From contig NZ_CP101456.1 in the NCBI RefSeq assembly GCF_024362485.1, forward strand, positions 1,860,001 through 1,924,000: a DNA stretch of 64,000 nucleotides, written 5' to 3'. Origin of the DNA: Natronobeatus ordinarius. GTDB taxonomy: Archaea > Halobacteriota > Halobacteria > Halobacteriales > Natrialbaceae. The position numbers and the translations under genes are program-made. The notes under the pieces were generated by a model, which searched no databases, had not been told where the DNA came from, and worked only from the letters and a program-made list of their open reading frames with translations. Shown here in pieces: positions 1-7,601 of the stretch. Position 1 is the stretch's first letter. Every line of letters starts with the position of its first letter.

Positions 1-28
1 CGAAGACCGACATCGTTCCTGGCCAAAC

Positions 29-37
29 TTTATACTA
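29..37 (+). promoter_or_regulatory. TATA box of the TraB-family gene
   Basis: An A/T-rich box (TTTATACTA) is centred about 27 bases before the ATG at 60. That spacing fits a leaderless haloarchaeal transcript starting at or next to the start codon and supports the chosen start. Confidence 0.6.
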
Positions 38-59
38 TATCAACATAAAGTGCGGGTCG

Positions 60-1679
60 ATGAGTGCCGACAGCCGATCCGGTGACGACTCCGAGGATGG
101 CGGGCCGTCGGCTCCCGGCACCGACCTCGAGTTCGTCCTCGAGTCCGGGCCGCCGCTGGATCCAGCCGCCGCGTCGGCCGGGGAGGGCTCCGTGACGATC
201 GTCGAGACGACCCACGGTTCCGCAGCCGACGTCGCCAGCCTCCTCGAGACGAGCGAGCGTGCGCGCCCCGACGTCGTCGCCGTCGAGTTCGACGAGTTCC
301 GGTACAGACGACGGGCAGACGACGCCGAGGACGACGAGATCGACGCAGACGAACTCATGTCCGGCAAGACCGGGTACCAGTTTCTCGGCCACTGGCTGCT
401 TTCGGACGTCGAGGACCGCCACCGCGATCGGTTCGAGGTCGAACCCGGCGCTGACGTGGCAGCCGCGACCGAGGCCGCCGCTCGCCACGACGCGGCGATC
501 GCGCTCGTCGATCGGAACCTCGAGGACACCACCCAGCGTCTGTGGAATCGACTGGGGCTGCGTGAGAAGTACTCGATCGTCGCCGCGCTCACGGCTGACT
601 TCGGTGGGCCGTGGCGAGTGGGGCTCTTTCTCGGACTGTTCTGGGGGCTGCTGTTCGGCTCCATCTTGAGCCTGCTGTGGGGACCGCTCGTGCTCCCGGC
701 GATCCTCCCGCCCGGTGTCGTTCCGACCGGCGGACTCACCGGAGCGCTCTTCTCGACGCTCGACGCCGTCGTCGCCATCGTCGGAATCGGACTCGTCCTC
801 GGAACGCCGCTGGCGCTGGCCCTGGCTGTCGGGACACGCGCTTTCGACGAGACGGCGGTCGTCGCCGGCCGACTGACGGACGCCGACCCCGTCACGGCGA
901 CGCTCGAGGCGTTCACACGCGCTTCGTCCGATGCCGACGCGCTGATCGACGGTCGGAACGCGGTGATCGCCCATCGACTGCTCACCCTGCGTGAGGCGGG
1001 GTACGACGTCGTCGCCGTCGTCGGGGTGGGTCGACGAGCGGCCATCGAGGCGTCCCTCGAGACGCCGAGCGAACTCCCGCCGGCGGACTCGGTGCTCGGA
1101 GCTGTGGAGACGGGGCGGCTCCGATCGCGCCTGTACCACGCCGTCGGCTACGTGTTCATGGGCGCGTTCGTCGTCCTGTTCGTCCTGGTGGCACTCGGCG
1201 GGTCCCAGGACGGCGTTCTGGTGCAGCTGTTCGTCGCCTGGTTCCTCGTGAACTTCGTCGCCGCGGCCGGGCTGGCCGTCCTCGCCGGCGCCCACTGGAC
1301 GAGCGCCGGCGTCGGCGGTTCCATCGCCTGGCTGACGAGCGTCAACCCGATGATCACGCCGGGGCTGTTCATCGGCTACGTGGAGCTGCGGTATACGAAC
1401 GTGCGCCTCTCTGACGTCTGGCGGATGAAAACGGTACTGGGCGACCGGACGCAGTCACCGCTGTCGCGGCTCACCCGCGCCCACGCCAGCGTCGGACTCT
1501 TCCGAATTCTCCTGATTATGACGGTGGCGAATCTGGGCAGCTTCTTCGCGAGCGTCCTGTTCGTTGCCGTGTTCCTCCCGTATCTCGCGGCCGACGTCGG
1601 CGGGCTCGGCGGGCTCGGCGATGAACTCGTAGACGCCACGTGGGAGGGCGTTCGGATCCTCTCCGGGCTCCTCGGGTGA
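60..1679 (+). CDS. TraB/PrgY-family integral membrane protein
   Basis: This 539-residue protein matches the TraB/PrgY (GumN-related) family found across archaea. An acidic N-terminal tail of about 40 residues precedes the conserved core, which opens with a T-x-x-H-G-S motif near residues 47-52 and an E-F-D-E-F-R stretch near 80. A G-V-G-R-R motif near residue 325 is also typical. The second half carries several hydrophobic segments, the last one at the very C-terminus, so the protein sits in the membrane. Its substrate in archaea is unknown; bacterial PrgY and TraB act on peptide pheromones, which need not apply here. The ATG is supported by the A/T box upstream. No operon partner is evident. 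Confidence 0.85.
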   Translation: MSADSRSGDDSEDGGPSAPGTDLEFVLESGPPLDPAAASAGEGSVTIVETTHGSAADVASLLETSERARPDVVAVEFDEFRYRRRADDAEDDEIDADELMSGKTGYQFLGHWLLSDVEDRHRDRFEVEPGADVAAATEAAARHDAAIALVDRNLEDTTQRLWNRLGLREKYSIVAALTADFGGPWRVGLFLGLFWGLLFGSILSLLWGPLVLPAILPPGVVPTGGLTGALFSTLDAVVAIVGIGLVLGTPLALALAVGTRAFDETAVVAGRLTDADPVTATLEAFTRASSDADALIDGRNAVIAHRLLTLREAGYDVVAVVGVGRRAAIEASLETPSELPPADSVLGAVETGRLRSRLYHAVGYVFMGAFVVLFVLVALGGSQDGVLVQLFVAWFLVNFVAAAGLAVLAGAHWTSAGVGGSIAWLTSVNPMITPGLFIGYVELRYTNVRLSDVWRMKTVLGDRTQSPLSRLTRAHASVGLFRILLIMTVANLGSFFASVLFVAVFLPYLAADVGGLGGLGDELVDATWEGVRILSGLLG

Positions 1680-1739
1680 CGGCGCAGACGGGCACATTCG
1701 AGAGACGGACCAGACGCTACTTGCTCGATCGACCGCTAG

Positions 1740-2429
1740 ATGAAGCTAATGAGACGACGTACCTTCCTGCGGACTGGTGCAGCCGGAACGCTGGTCGCCG
1801 CCAGCGGCTGTCTGACCTCACTCGTTGGCGACGACGGCGCCGAACACGCCGTCCTCGAGACTCCCCCCGAGGAGATCCAGCCGACGGCGAGCGCCGATCT
1901 CGCCTACCCCGCCTACGGCGAACCCTTCCCACACTTTTCACTCGAGGACCCGCTGTCCGGTGAGACGGTCGACACCGAGTCCCTCGAGGACCCGTTCATC
2001 TGTACGGCCTTCTACGCTTACTGTGATGCCGAGTGTACCTTGCTGCTCGGGGCGCTGGCGAACGCACAGGCCGAACTGCTCGAGCACGGCCTCGAAGACG
2101 TCCGCTTTCTCGCGGTCTCGTTCGATCCAGAGCGGGACACGGCGGCGGCACTCGAGGAAAACGCGACGGCGATGCGCATCGACCTCGAGGCGGGCAACTG
2201 GCACTATCTGCGCCCCGAGGACGCAGCCCAGGCAGAAGCCATCGTGACCGACGACCTCGGGATCGGCTACCAGAAGGTCGGCCCCGAGGAGGCCTACGAC
2301 TTTCAGCACATCACTGTCACGTTCCTGGTGAATCCCGACGGCTACGTCGAACGGGCCTACCAGACGGACCGTCCCGACCCCGAACTGATCCTCGAGGACA
2401 CGCAGGCGATACTCGATAACTGGGGATGA
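1740..2429 (+). CDS. SCO1/SenC-type thioredoxin-fold lipoprotein
   Basis: This 229-residue protein has a twin-arginine signal (R5-R6-R7) and a lipobox ending at C24, so it is probably exported folded and lipid-anchored. The mature part is an SCO1/SenC-type thioredoxin fold: the metal or redox pair is C95-x3-C99, and the conserved His is H190 before the T-F-L-V-N-P-D-G strand. Family members deliver copper to the CuA centre of haem-copper oxidases or act as thiol reductases. The next gene overlaps its stop by 4 bases, which suggests joint translation. A ba3 oxidase operon lies 20 kb away and is a plausible client (inference). ATG at 1749 is an alternative start. Confidence 0.85.
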   Translation: MKLMRRRTFLRTGAAGTLVAASGCLTSLVGDDGAEHAVLETPPEEIQPTASADLAYPAYGEPFPHFSLEDPLSGETVDTESLEDPFICTAFYAYCDAECTLLLGALANAQAELLEHGLEDVRFLAVSFDPERDTAAALEENATAMRIDLEAGNWHYLRPEDAAQAEAIVTDDLGIGYQKVGPEEAYDFQHITVTFLVNPDGYVERAYQTDRPDPELILEDTQAILDNWG

Positions 2430-3259
2430 CCGTCACGCTCGGACTGCTCGCTCCGCTCGAGACGTGTTACGATCCGTCGCTCGATCCGACGATCGGCACG
2501 GAGGTGATCGGGCCGGTCGTCTTCTTCCTGATCGGCTTACTCGGCGGTGCACACTGTCTCGGAATGTGTGGTCCGCTGGTGACGACCTACGCCGATCGAC
2601 TCCGCGAAGATGGGGCCCGACGCGACCTCGTGACGACGCGGATGGTTCGCCAGCACGCCCTGTTTAACCTGGGTCGGGCGGCGAGTTACGCCGTTCTCGG
2701 CGGTCTCTTCGGGCTGCTTGGCACGCTCGTGTTCGTCACCCCCCAGCAACTCACGGCCGTCGTGGTCGAAGTCCACGCGTGGACCGGACTGCTGGTCGGA
2801 ACGCTGATCGTCGCGATGGGGCTCCACTATCTCGCCGGCCGGGGCGTCCTCGGGGGCTCGGTCGGCATCCCGATCGTCGGATCGGCCCTCGGCGGCGTCC
2901 AGCGCTGGCTCCTCGCTCGCGTCGACACCTGGGTCGGCGACGCCAGGATCGCCGGGCTCGGCGCGGCCCACGGTGCGCTCCCGTGTCCGCTGCTCTACCC
3001 GGCTTTTCTCTACGCGTTCGTCCAGGGATCGCCCGTCGGCGGCGTCGTCTCGCTCGCCGCCCTCGGGCTGGGAACGATCCCGTCGCTGTTCCTCTACGGC
3101 ACGTTCTTCGGGTCGCTGAGCGTCGAGATGCGCGTGCGTCTCCACCGCGTCCTCGGCGTCGCGTTCATCGCGCTCGGCTACATCTCCATCCAGCACGGGC
3201 TCATGGCGATCGGCATCCACCTGCCACACCCGCCGATCCCGTACTACGACCCACTCTGA
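2426..3259 (+). CDS. Sulfite exporter TauE/SafE-family (UreH/DsbD-like) membrane protein
   Basis: This 277-residue polytopic membrane protein carries the family signature G-G-A-H-C-L-G-M-C-G-P at residues 40-50, with C44 and C48 in the first long hydrophobic segment. About six membrane spans can be read. Bacterial relatives (the UreH-like or CcoS-linked heavy-metal transport group) often lie beside copper or cytochrome oxidase assembly genes. Here it overlaps the Sco1-like gene through ATGA, which supports a shared role in metal or thiol trafficking across the membrane. The transported species cannot be told from sequence. Confidence 0.8.
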   Translation: MTVTLGLLAPLETCYDPSLDPTIGTEVIGPVVFFLIGLLGGAHCLGMCGPLVTTYADRLREDGARRDLVTTRMVRQHALFNLGRAASYAVLGGLFGLLGTLVFVTPQQLTAVVVEVHAWTGLLVGTLIVAMGLHYLAGRGVLGGSVGIPIVGSALGGVQRWLLARVDTWVGDARIAGLGAAHGALPCPLLYPAFLYAFVQGSPVGGVVSLAALGLGTIPSLFLYGTFFGSLSVEMRVRLHRVLGVAFIALGYISIQHGLMAIGIHLPHPPIPYYDPL

Positions 3260-3364
3260 CCGGCCACCCCGGTGTAATCGATTGTTACTCGAGTCACATC
3301 GAGTGCTTACCCGAGCGCGCTCGAGGAAACGTTCTCGTACTCGTGACACTCGACCGAACGGTCG

Positions 3365-3463
3365 GATTAACCACCCGTACCAACGCCAGCTTTCCATCCG
3401 ATCAAGACGGTCTTTCCCACCCCCAAAATCGCCAGACGTAGGCCGATTAACCAGTCGTACCAA
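3365..3463. repeat. Imperfect 19-base direct repeat pair, 80 bases apart
   Basis: GATTAACCA-nn-CGTACCAA occurs at 3365-3383 and again at 3445-3463, with 17 of 19 bases equal and exactly 80 bases between copies. Both lie in the gap ahead of the small gene at 3498. A whole number of helical turns between copies would suit a protein that binds both; this is inference. Confidence 0.55.
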
Positions 3464-3465
3464 AC

Positions 3466-3477
3466 CCCCTAAAGGGG
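3466..3477. promoter_or_regulatory. Short inverted repeat CCCC-TAAA-GGGG before the small wHTH-like gene
   Basis: A perfect 4-base inverted repeat with a TAAA centre lies 20-32 bases before the ATG at 3498, in the position where the core promoter is expected. It may be a promoter element or an operator. Confidence 0.35.
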
Positions 3478-3497
3478 ATGGCACCGTGCTGTGAAAT

Positions 3498-3734
3498 ATG
3501 AGCAGTGCGATGGCCCCCGCAGAGCTGACGACCAAACAGCACCGCATCCTCCAGTATTTAAAGGAGAACGCGGCGACCAAGACGTACTTCAAATCCCGGC
3601 TGATCGGCAAGGAGCTCGGGATGACGGCCAAGGAGGTCGGTTCGAACATCACCGCCCTCCAGGACGGCGACTACGACGTCGAGATCGAGAAGTGGGGATA
3701 CTCCTCGAGTACGACCTGGAAAGTCAGCGTCTAG
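3498..3734 (+). CDS. Small haloarchaeal protein, DUF7123-like
   Basis: This 78-residue protein is of a type conserved in haloarchaea, where it is annotated as DUF7123. It reads like a compact winged helix: residues 9-25 (T-T-K-Q-H-R-I-L-Q-Y-L) and 30-50 (the S-R-L-I-G-K-E-L-G-M-T-A-K-E-V-G segment) fit helix-turn-helix geometry, followed by a short beta hairpin. DNA binding is plausible but not shown. The upstream gap holds two spaced direct repeats and an inverted repeat that may regulate it. Confidence 0.75.
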   Translation: MSSAMAPAELTTKQHRILQYLKENAATKTYFKSRLIGKELGMTAKEVGSNITALQDGDYDVEIEKWGYSSSTTWKVSV

Positions 3735-3813
3735 AACTTCGACCAGCGCCGAGACGCCGGCGGCCGACGGGCACCGACACTACTTTTTGCTGTCCTGTCG
3801 AAAATCAAACCGA

Positions 3814-4467
3814 ATGACCGACACGGTCCTGTTCGACATGGACGGCGTGATCCTCGAGGGAACCGGCACCGACCCCGAGATCTACGCCGCAGCCGCGGAC
3901 GACGCCATCGAGGCCCTCGGCCTCGAACCGACGCCAGCCCAGCGGCGTGCCCTCCGTCGACACGCGATCGAACCGGTACTCGAGCACGCCGCCGACCTCG
4001 GCGTCGATCCGGACGTGTTCTGGGAAACGAAAGACGAACACGCCTCGCGTCGCTCCCACGAGCTACTCCGCGCCGGCGAGCGAGCGCTCTACGACGACGT
4101 CGACGCGATCGACGAACTCGCGCCCGAGGCGACGCTCGGACTCGTGAGCAACAACCGCCACGAGACGGTCTCGTTCGTCGCGACGCACTTCGAGCTCCCC
4201 TTTGCGGCCGTTCGGGGACGACCACCGACGATCGACGGCAGCCGCCGCCGAAAACCCGACCCCCACTACCTCGAGCGAACGCTCGCGGAACTCGACGCCG
4301 ACGACGGCGTCTACGTGGGTGACAGGGAAACGGACGTCCGTGCCGCGCGGGCGGTCGGACTCGAGGCGGCGTACCTGCGACGATCGCACAACGAGTCGGC
4401 GCCGCTTCCGGACGGGACGACGTACGAATTGCGGTCGCTCGAGGAGCTGGTGACGATTCTCGAGTGA
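3814..4467 (+). CDS. HAD-family hydrolase (phosphatase-like)
   Basis: This 217-residue protein is a haloacid dehalogenase superfamily hydrolase. Motif I is D8-M-D10-G-V near the N-terminus. Motif II is the S-N-N segment near residue 111, and motif III/IV is K-P-D-P-H followed by G-D-R-E-T-D. The helical cap between motifs I and II marks a subfamily I enzyme such as phosphoglycolate-type or beta-phosphoglucomutase-type phosphatases. The substrate is not predictable. An A/T box (CTACTTTTTG, about 3779-3788) sits the usual distance before this ATG, which favours it over the earlier in-frame start at 3787. Confidence 0.85.
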   Translation: MTDTVLFDMDGVILEGTGTDPEIYAAAADDAIEALGLEPTPAQRRALRRHAIEPVLEHAADLGVDPDVFWETKDEHASRRSHELLRAGERALYDDVDAIDELAPEATLGLVSNNRHETVSFVATHFELPFAAVRGRPPTIDGSRRRKPDPHYLERTLAELDADDGVYVGDRETDVRAARAVGLEAAYLRRSHNESAPLPDGTTYELRSLEELVTILE

Positions 4468-4489
4468 CCGGGGCGTCCGGCGGTCACCG

Positions 4490-5107
4490 TCACCCCTCGT
4501 AGCGGATCAGTTCGTCGGCGACCGACGCCAGCTCCGACGCCCGACCGCCGAAGGAGTCGGCGTGGCGAACGAGCAACAGCAGGACGGTTTCGGGGCGTTC
4601 GACTGCGTAGCCGTCTTCCCGGTCGAGTAGCCCGGCTTCCTCGAGTTCGCCGGCGTACTTGCTCACCGTCGGCGGGGAGACCTCGAGGACCTCGGCGAGG
4701 TCGCTCGCGGTCGCGTCGGGTCGACGGAGGAGTTCGACCAGCATCCCGCGTGGGGTCTCACGGCGAAGGTAACCCAGCGCCGTCTTCTCGAAGTCGTCGA
4801 ACCGACCGGCGGGGACGAATCGTTTGTAGTCTCCGTCCCGGTAGCGCTCGACGGTGCCGGCCTCCTCGAGTCGGCGGAGGTGGTGCTGGGTCTCCCCGGT
4901 ACCGAGCTGGAGGTCGTCTCTGATCTTCGAAAAGTGTGCGCCCGGGGTGGTCGAGAGGTAGCCAGCGATGGCGTCGCGGGCGTCGCTTTCGCCCGACTCG
5001 GCCGCGGCCGACTCCGAGAAGCGAGCGAGCGGGGCAGCCGCTCCGACGGCGGCGAACCGACGGAGCGTCGCCCGCTTCTCCTCGTCGACCGACTCACGCG
5101 GTCCCAT
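4490..5107 (-). CDS. Winged-helix transcriptional regulator with two wHTH domains
   Basis: This 205-residue protein has two successive winged-helix domains. The first, about residues 40-110, contains A-H-F-S-K-I-R-D-D-L-Q-L followed by G-E-T-Q-H-H-L-R-R-L-E, a MarR/ArsR-like recognition helix. The second, about 115-185, contains T-A-S-D-L-A-E-V-L-E-V-S-P-P-T-V-S-K. This double-wHTH layout is common among haloarchaeal regulators of unknown target. The gene converges on the HAD gene and lies next to the stomatin operon, neither of which is an obvious target. Confidence 0.8.
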   Translation of the reverse strand: MGPRESVDEEKRATLRRFAAVGAAAPLARFSESAAAESGESDARDAIAGYLSTTPGAHFSKIRDDLQLGTGETQHHLRRLEEAGTVERYRDGDYKRFVPAGRFDDFEKTALGYLRRETPRGMLVELLRRPDATASDLAEVLEVSPPTVSKYAGELEEAGLLDREDGYAVERPETVLLLLVRHADSFGGRASELASVADELIRYEG

Positions 5108-5186
5108 AACTACAGTCCGAAACGGGGTGTACCCTAAAACGAGTTTCGCTCCGGTTCGGTTTCCGAACCGGGACTGTCAGCACGCT

Positions 5187-6353
5187 CTAGTCGTTCTTCG
5201 AGCCGTCGGGCCCGGCTTCGGTCCCGCCGTCGCTCGAGAACTCCTGGTCCATCTCCTCGATCACGTCTTCGGGATCGGAGATCTCTGCCGGATCCTGGCC
5301 TTCCTTGATCGCCTGGGCCTGTTTTTCCATCTCCTCGACGTCCATCTCGGCTTCCTGATCGATCTCGCCGATGATTTCGGCGATGTCGTCCAGTCCGATC
5401 AGCTCGCGCGTCTCCTCGTCGAACTCGAGGCTGTCGAGGACGTGGCCGTCTTCTTTGACGTCACTGCCTGAGAGGTGCTTGCCGTAGCGCCCGACCATCG
5501 AGGACAGCTCCTGTGGCAGGACGAACGTCGTCGACTCGCTCTGTCCGATCTCTTTGAGCGTCTCCATGCCGCGGTCGATGACGGCGCGTTCACCCATCGA
5601 CTCCGCAGAGCGCGCGCGGAGAACGGTCGAGATCGACTCACCCTGGGCTTCGAGGATCTGGCTCTGTTTCTCACCCTGGGCGCGGATGATCTGACTCTGC
5701 TTGTCACCTTCTGCCTTCTCGACGGCGCTGCGGCGTTCACCCTGTGCCTCGAGGATCATCGCACGGCGACGGCGCTCGGCGGAGGTCTGTTTCTCCATCG
5801 CGCGCTGGACGTCCTTGCTCGGGTTGACCTCCCGAACCTCGACGGACTCGACGCGGATTCCCCACTCGTCGGTGGGTTCGTCGAGTTCTGTGCGGATCTT
5901 CGCGTTGATCTCCTGGCGTTTGTTGAGCGTGTCGTCGAGCTCCATGTCACCCAGCACGGCACGCAGCGTCGTCTGGGCGAGGTTCGACACCGCCCGCTTG
6001 TAGTCGTCGACCTCGAGGAACGCCTTCTTTGGGTCCATCACCTTGATGTAGACGACCGCGTCGGCAGTCACGGGCGAGTTGTCGCGCGTGATCGCTTCCT
6101 GGCGGGGGACGTCTAAGGTCTGGGTCCGCATGTCGAACCGGTAGGTCTTCGAGACGAACGGGGGCACGAAGTTGATCCCCGGCTCGAGCATCTTGCGGTA
6201 CTCCCCGAACACCGTCAGCGCACGTTTCTCGTACGCGTTGACGATCTCGATCGCGCTCAGCAGCGCCACGATGACGACGAGGAGCACGAGCGCACCGAGA
6301 ACTAAGCCGGCGGTTCCGAGATCGGCTTGCAGTATGATGGCCTCCGGAATCAT
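5187..6353 (-). CDS. SPFH/band 7 (stomatin-prohibitin) membrane protein
   Basis: This 388-residue protein has one N-terminal membrane segment (about residues 10-35), a band 7/SPFH domain (about 40-230), and a coiled-coil stretch rich in A-Q-G-E and K-Q-S-Q-I repeats. The C-terminal tail is acidic. Such proteins form large membrane rings or scaffolds. The neighbour upstream in the same direction encodes an NfeD protein, the classic partner of stomatins in prokaryotes, which implies a joint membrane-quality role. The ATG at 6353 is chosen because it begins just before the membrane segment; an in-frame start at 6401 would add 16 atypical residues. Confidence 0.9.
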   Translation of the reverse strand: MIPEAIILQADLGTAGLVLGALVLLVVIVALLSAIEIVNAYEKRALTVFGEYRKMLEPGINFVPPFVSKTYRFDMRTQTLDVPRQEAITRDNSPVTADAVVYIKVMDPKKAFLEVDDYKRAVSNLAQTTLRAVLGDMELDDTLNKRQEINAKIRTELDEPTDEWGIRVESVEVREVNPSKDVQRAMEKQTSAERRRRAMILEAQGERRSAVEKAEGDKQSQIIRAQGEKQSQILEAQGESISTVLRARSAESMGERAVIDRGMETLKEIGQSESTTFVLPQELSSMVGRYGKHLSGSDVKEDGHVLDSLEFDEETRELIGLDDIAEIIGEIDQEAEMDVEEMEKQAQAIKEGQDPAEISDPEDVIEEMDQEFSSDGGTEAGPDGSKND

Positions 6354-6430
6354 ATGCGGACGTTGTGGCGGTACGGTGAAAAACGTTCCCTCTGTCAACA
6401 CGTCGCGACCGAGCGTCGGCGTCGCGCCGT

Positions 6431-7063
6431 TCAGCGCTCTGATTCAGTCTCGGTCGTCCGATCCTCGTTTGCTCCCTCGAGTCGGCTCTCGAGTTCTTCG
6501 AGCGACTCCTCGTCCGGCTCCCCTTCCTCTTGGGACTGTCTCGCGGCCTCGCGCTGGAGTGCGCGGTCGATCTCGTCTTCCTCGAGCGCGCCGTACGGGG
6601 TAACGGTGATGACGTTCCCGCCGCCGGGGTCGAGGACGACCACCTTCTCGCCCTCCTCGATCGTCCCATCGGTCGTCCGGGCGCTGTAGTAGGGTGCGAA
6701 ACCGCCATCGTCGAGTTTCACCTGCCCGCCGCGCTCGGTGACGGTCTCGGTGACGTAGCCGGTCGAACCAGCGAGCCGGCTCGAGTCGCTGGTCTGGGCG
6801 GTTCCCTTCCCGCCGTAGAAGTCGAACTCGCGGTAGACCCAGGTCGCGGCGGCACCGAACGCCAGCGTCAGTGCGGCGAGGACGAGTGGCGCGGCGATCA
6901 TTGGGAACACCGCGCCGACCAGCAGCCCGACCAGCCCCGCGCCGGCGAGTGCGACGCCGAGAACGATGAAGTGAGCTCCCGGGGAAAGCGCCTCGAGCGC
7001 CATCAGCACGAGGCCTGCCGCCAGCAGCGCGAGCGGCAAGTTATCGAAGAGCAGTTCGATCAT
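6431..7063 (-). CDS. NfeD-like membrane protein
   Basis: This 210-residue protein has closely packed hydrophobic segments in its first 85 residues, then an OB-fold-like region (about 105-165) with the S-S-R-L-A-G-S-T-G-Y-V strand that marks NfeD C-terminal domains. The tail is acidic and charged. NfeD proteins pair with SPFH proteins, and the SPFH gene lies directly downstream after a 77-base gap. The N-terminal serine protease domain of long NfeD forms is absent, so this is the short form. Confidence 0.85.
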   Translation of the reverse strand: MIELLFDNLPLALLAAGLVLMALEALSPGAHFIVLGVALAGAGLVGLLVGAVFPMIAAPLVLAALTLAFGAAATWVYREFDFYGGKGTAQTSDSSRLAGSTGYVTETVTERGGQVKLDDGGFAPYYSARTTDGTIEEGEKVVVLDPGGGNVITVTPYGALEEDEIDRALQREAARQSQEEGEPDEESLEELESRLEGANEDRTTETESER

Positions 7064-7106
7064 AGTCGGGGCTAGGGTCTCAGCCCGATTAAGTGTTTAC
7101 CGACGC

Positions 7107-7562
7107 TCATCCGAACGGGAGAAGCGAAACCAGCCGGACGATCACGAGGAGCATCAGTACGGCACCGAGGAAGACGAAAATCGCGTTCTCGAGCGAGGGG
7201 TCGCCCGGTTCGACCGGCGTCGAACTCGGCTCGGGACCGTACGGGTCCGAGTCGTCGTCCACCGCTTCGTCGCCCCGGGGTCGGTCAGCGAGATCGATGG
7301 GGATTCGCTCGTGCTCGGCCGGCTGCGGTTCCGAATCACGGTCGGGACCTCCCGCGTCGTCGAATCGGTGGCGTCCGTGCTCGTGATCGTCGTGGAACTG
7401 ATCGTCGTCACTCACGGGGCGGGCGTCGTCCACTGGTCGGGCGTCGCCGAACACGAACTCGGTCTCGTCCGACTCTACACCGTCGCTGGACTCGGTTCGG
7501 GCGTCGTCTCGGGGTTCGTCGTCACGGCCGTCCGGCCCCGGACCGGACGCGTCTTCTGCCAT
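7107..7562 (-). CDS. Acidic tail-anchored haloarchaeal protein, DUF7312-like
   Basis: This 151-residue protein has about 120 very acidic, Asp- and His-rich, probably disordered residues, followed by one C-terminal hydrophobic segment (about 128-148) with only a few residues beyond. That layout makes it a likely tail-anchored membrane protein. It resembles haloarchaeal proteins annotated DUF7312. It lies 43 bases upstream of the NfeD gene in the same direction and probably shares its transcript. Function unknown. Confidence 0.7.
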   Translation of the reverse strand: MAEDASGPGPDGRDDEPRDDARTESSDGVESDETEFVFGDARPVDDARPVSDDDQFHDDHEHGRHRFDDAGGPDRDSEPQPAEHERIPIDLADRPRGDEAVDDDSDPYGPEPSSTPVEPGDPSLENAIFVFLGAVLMLLVIVRLVSLLPFG

Positions 7563-7601
7563 GCACGTGCGTACTCGGTGCGAACTGAAAAACCCGCCGC
7601 C

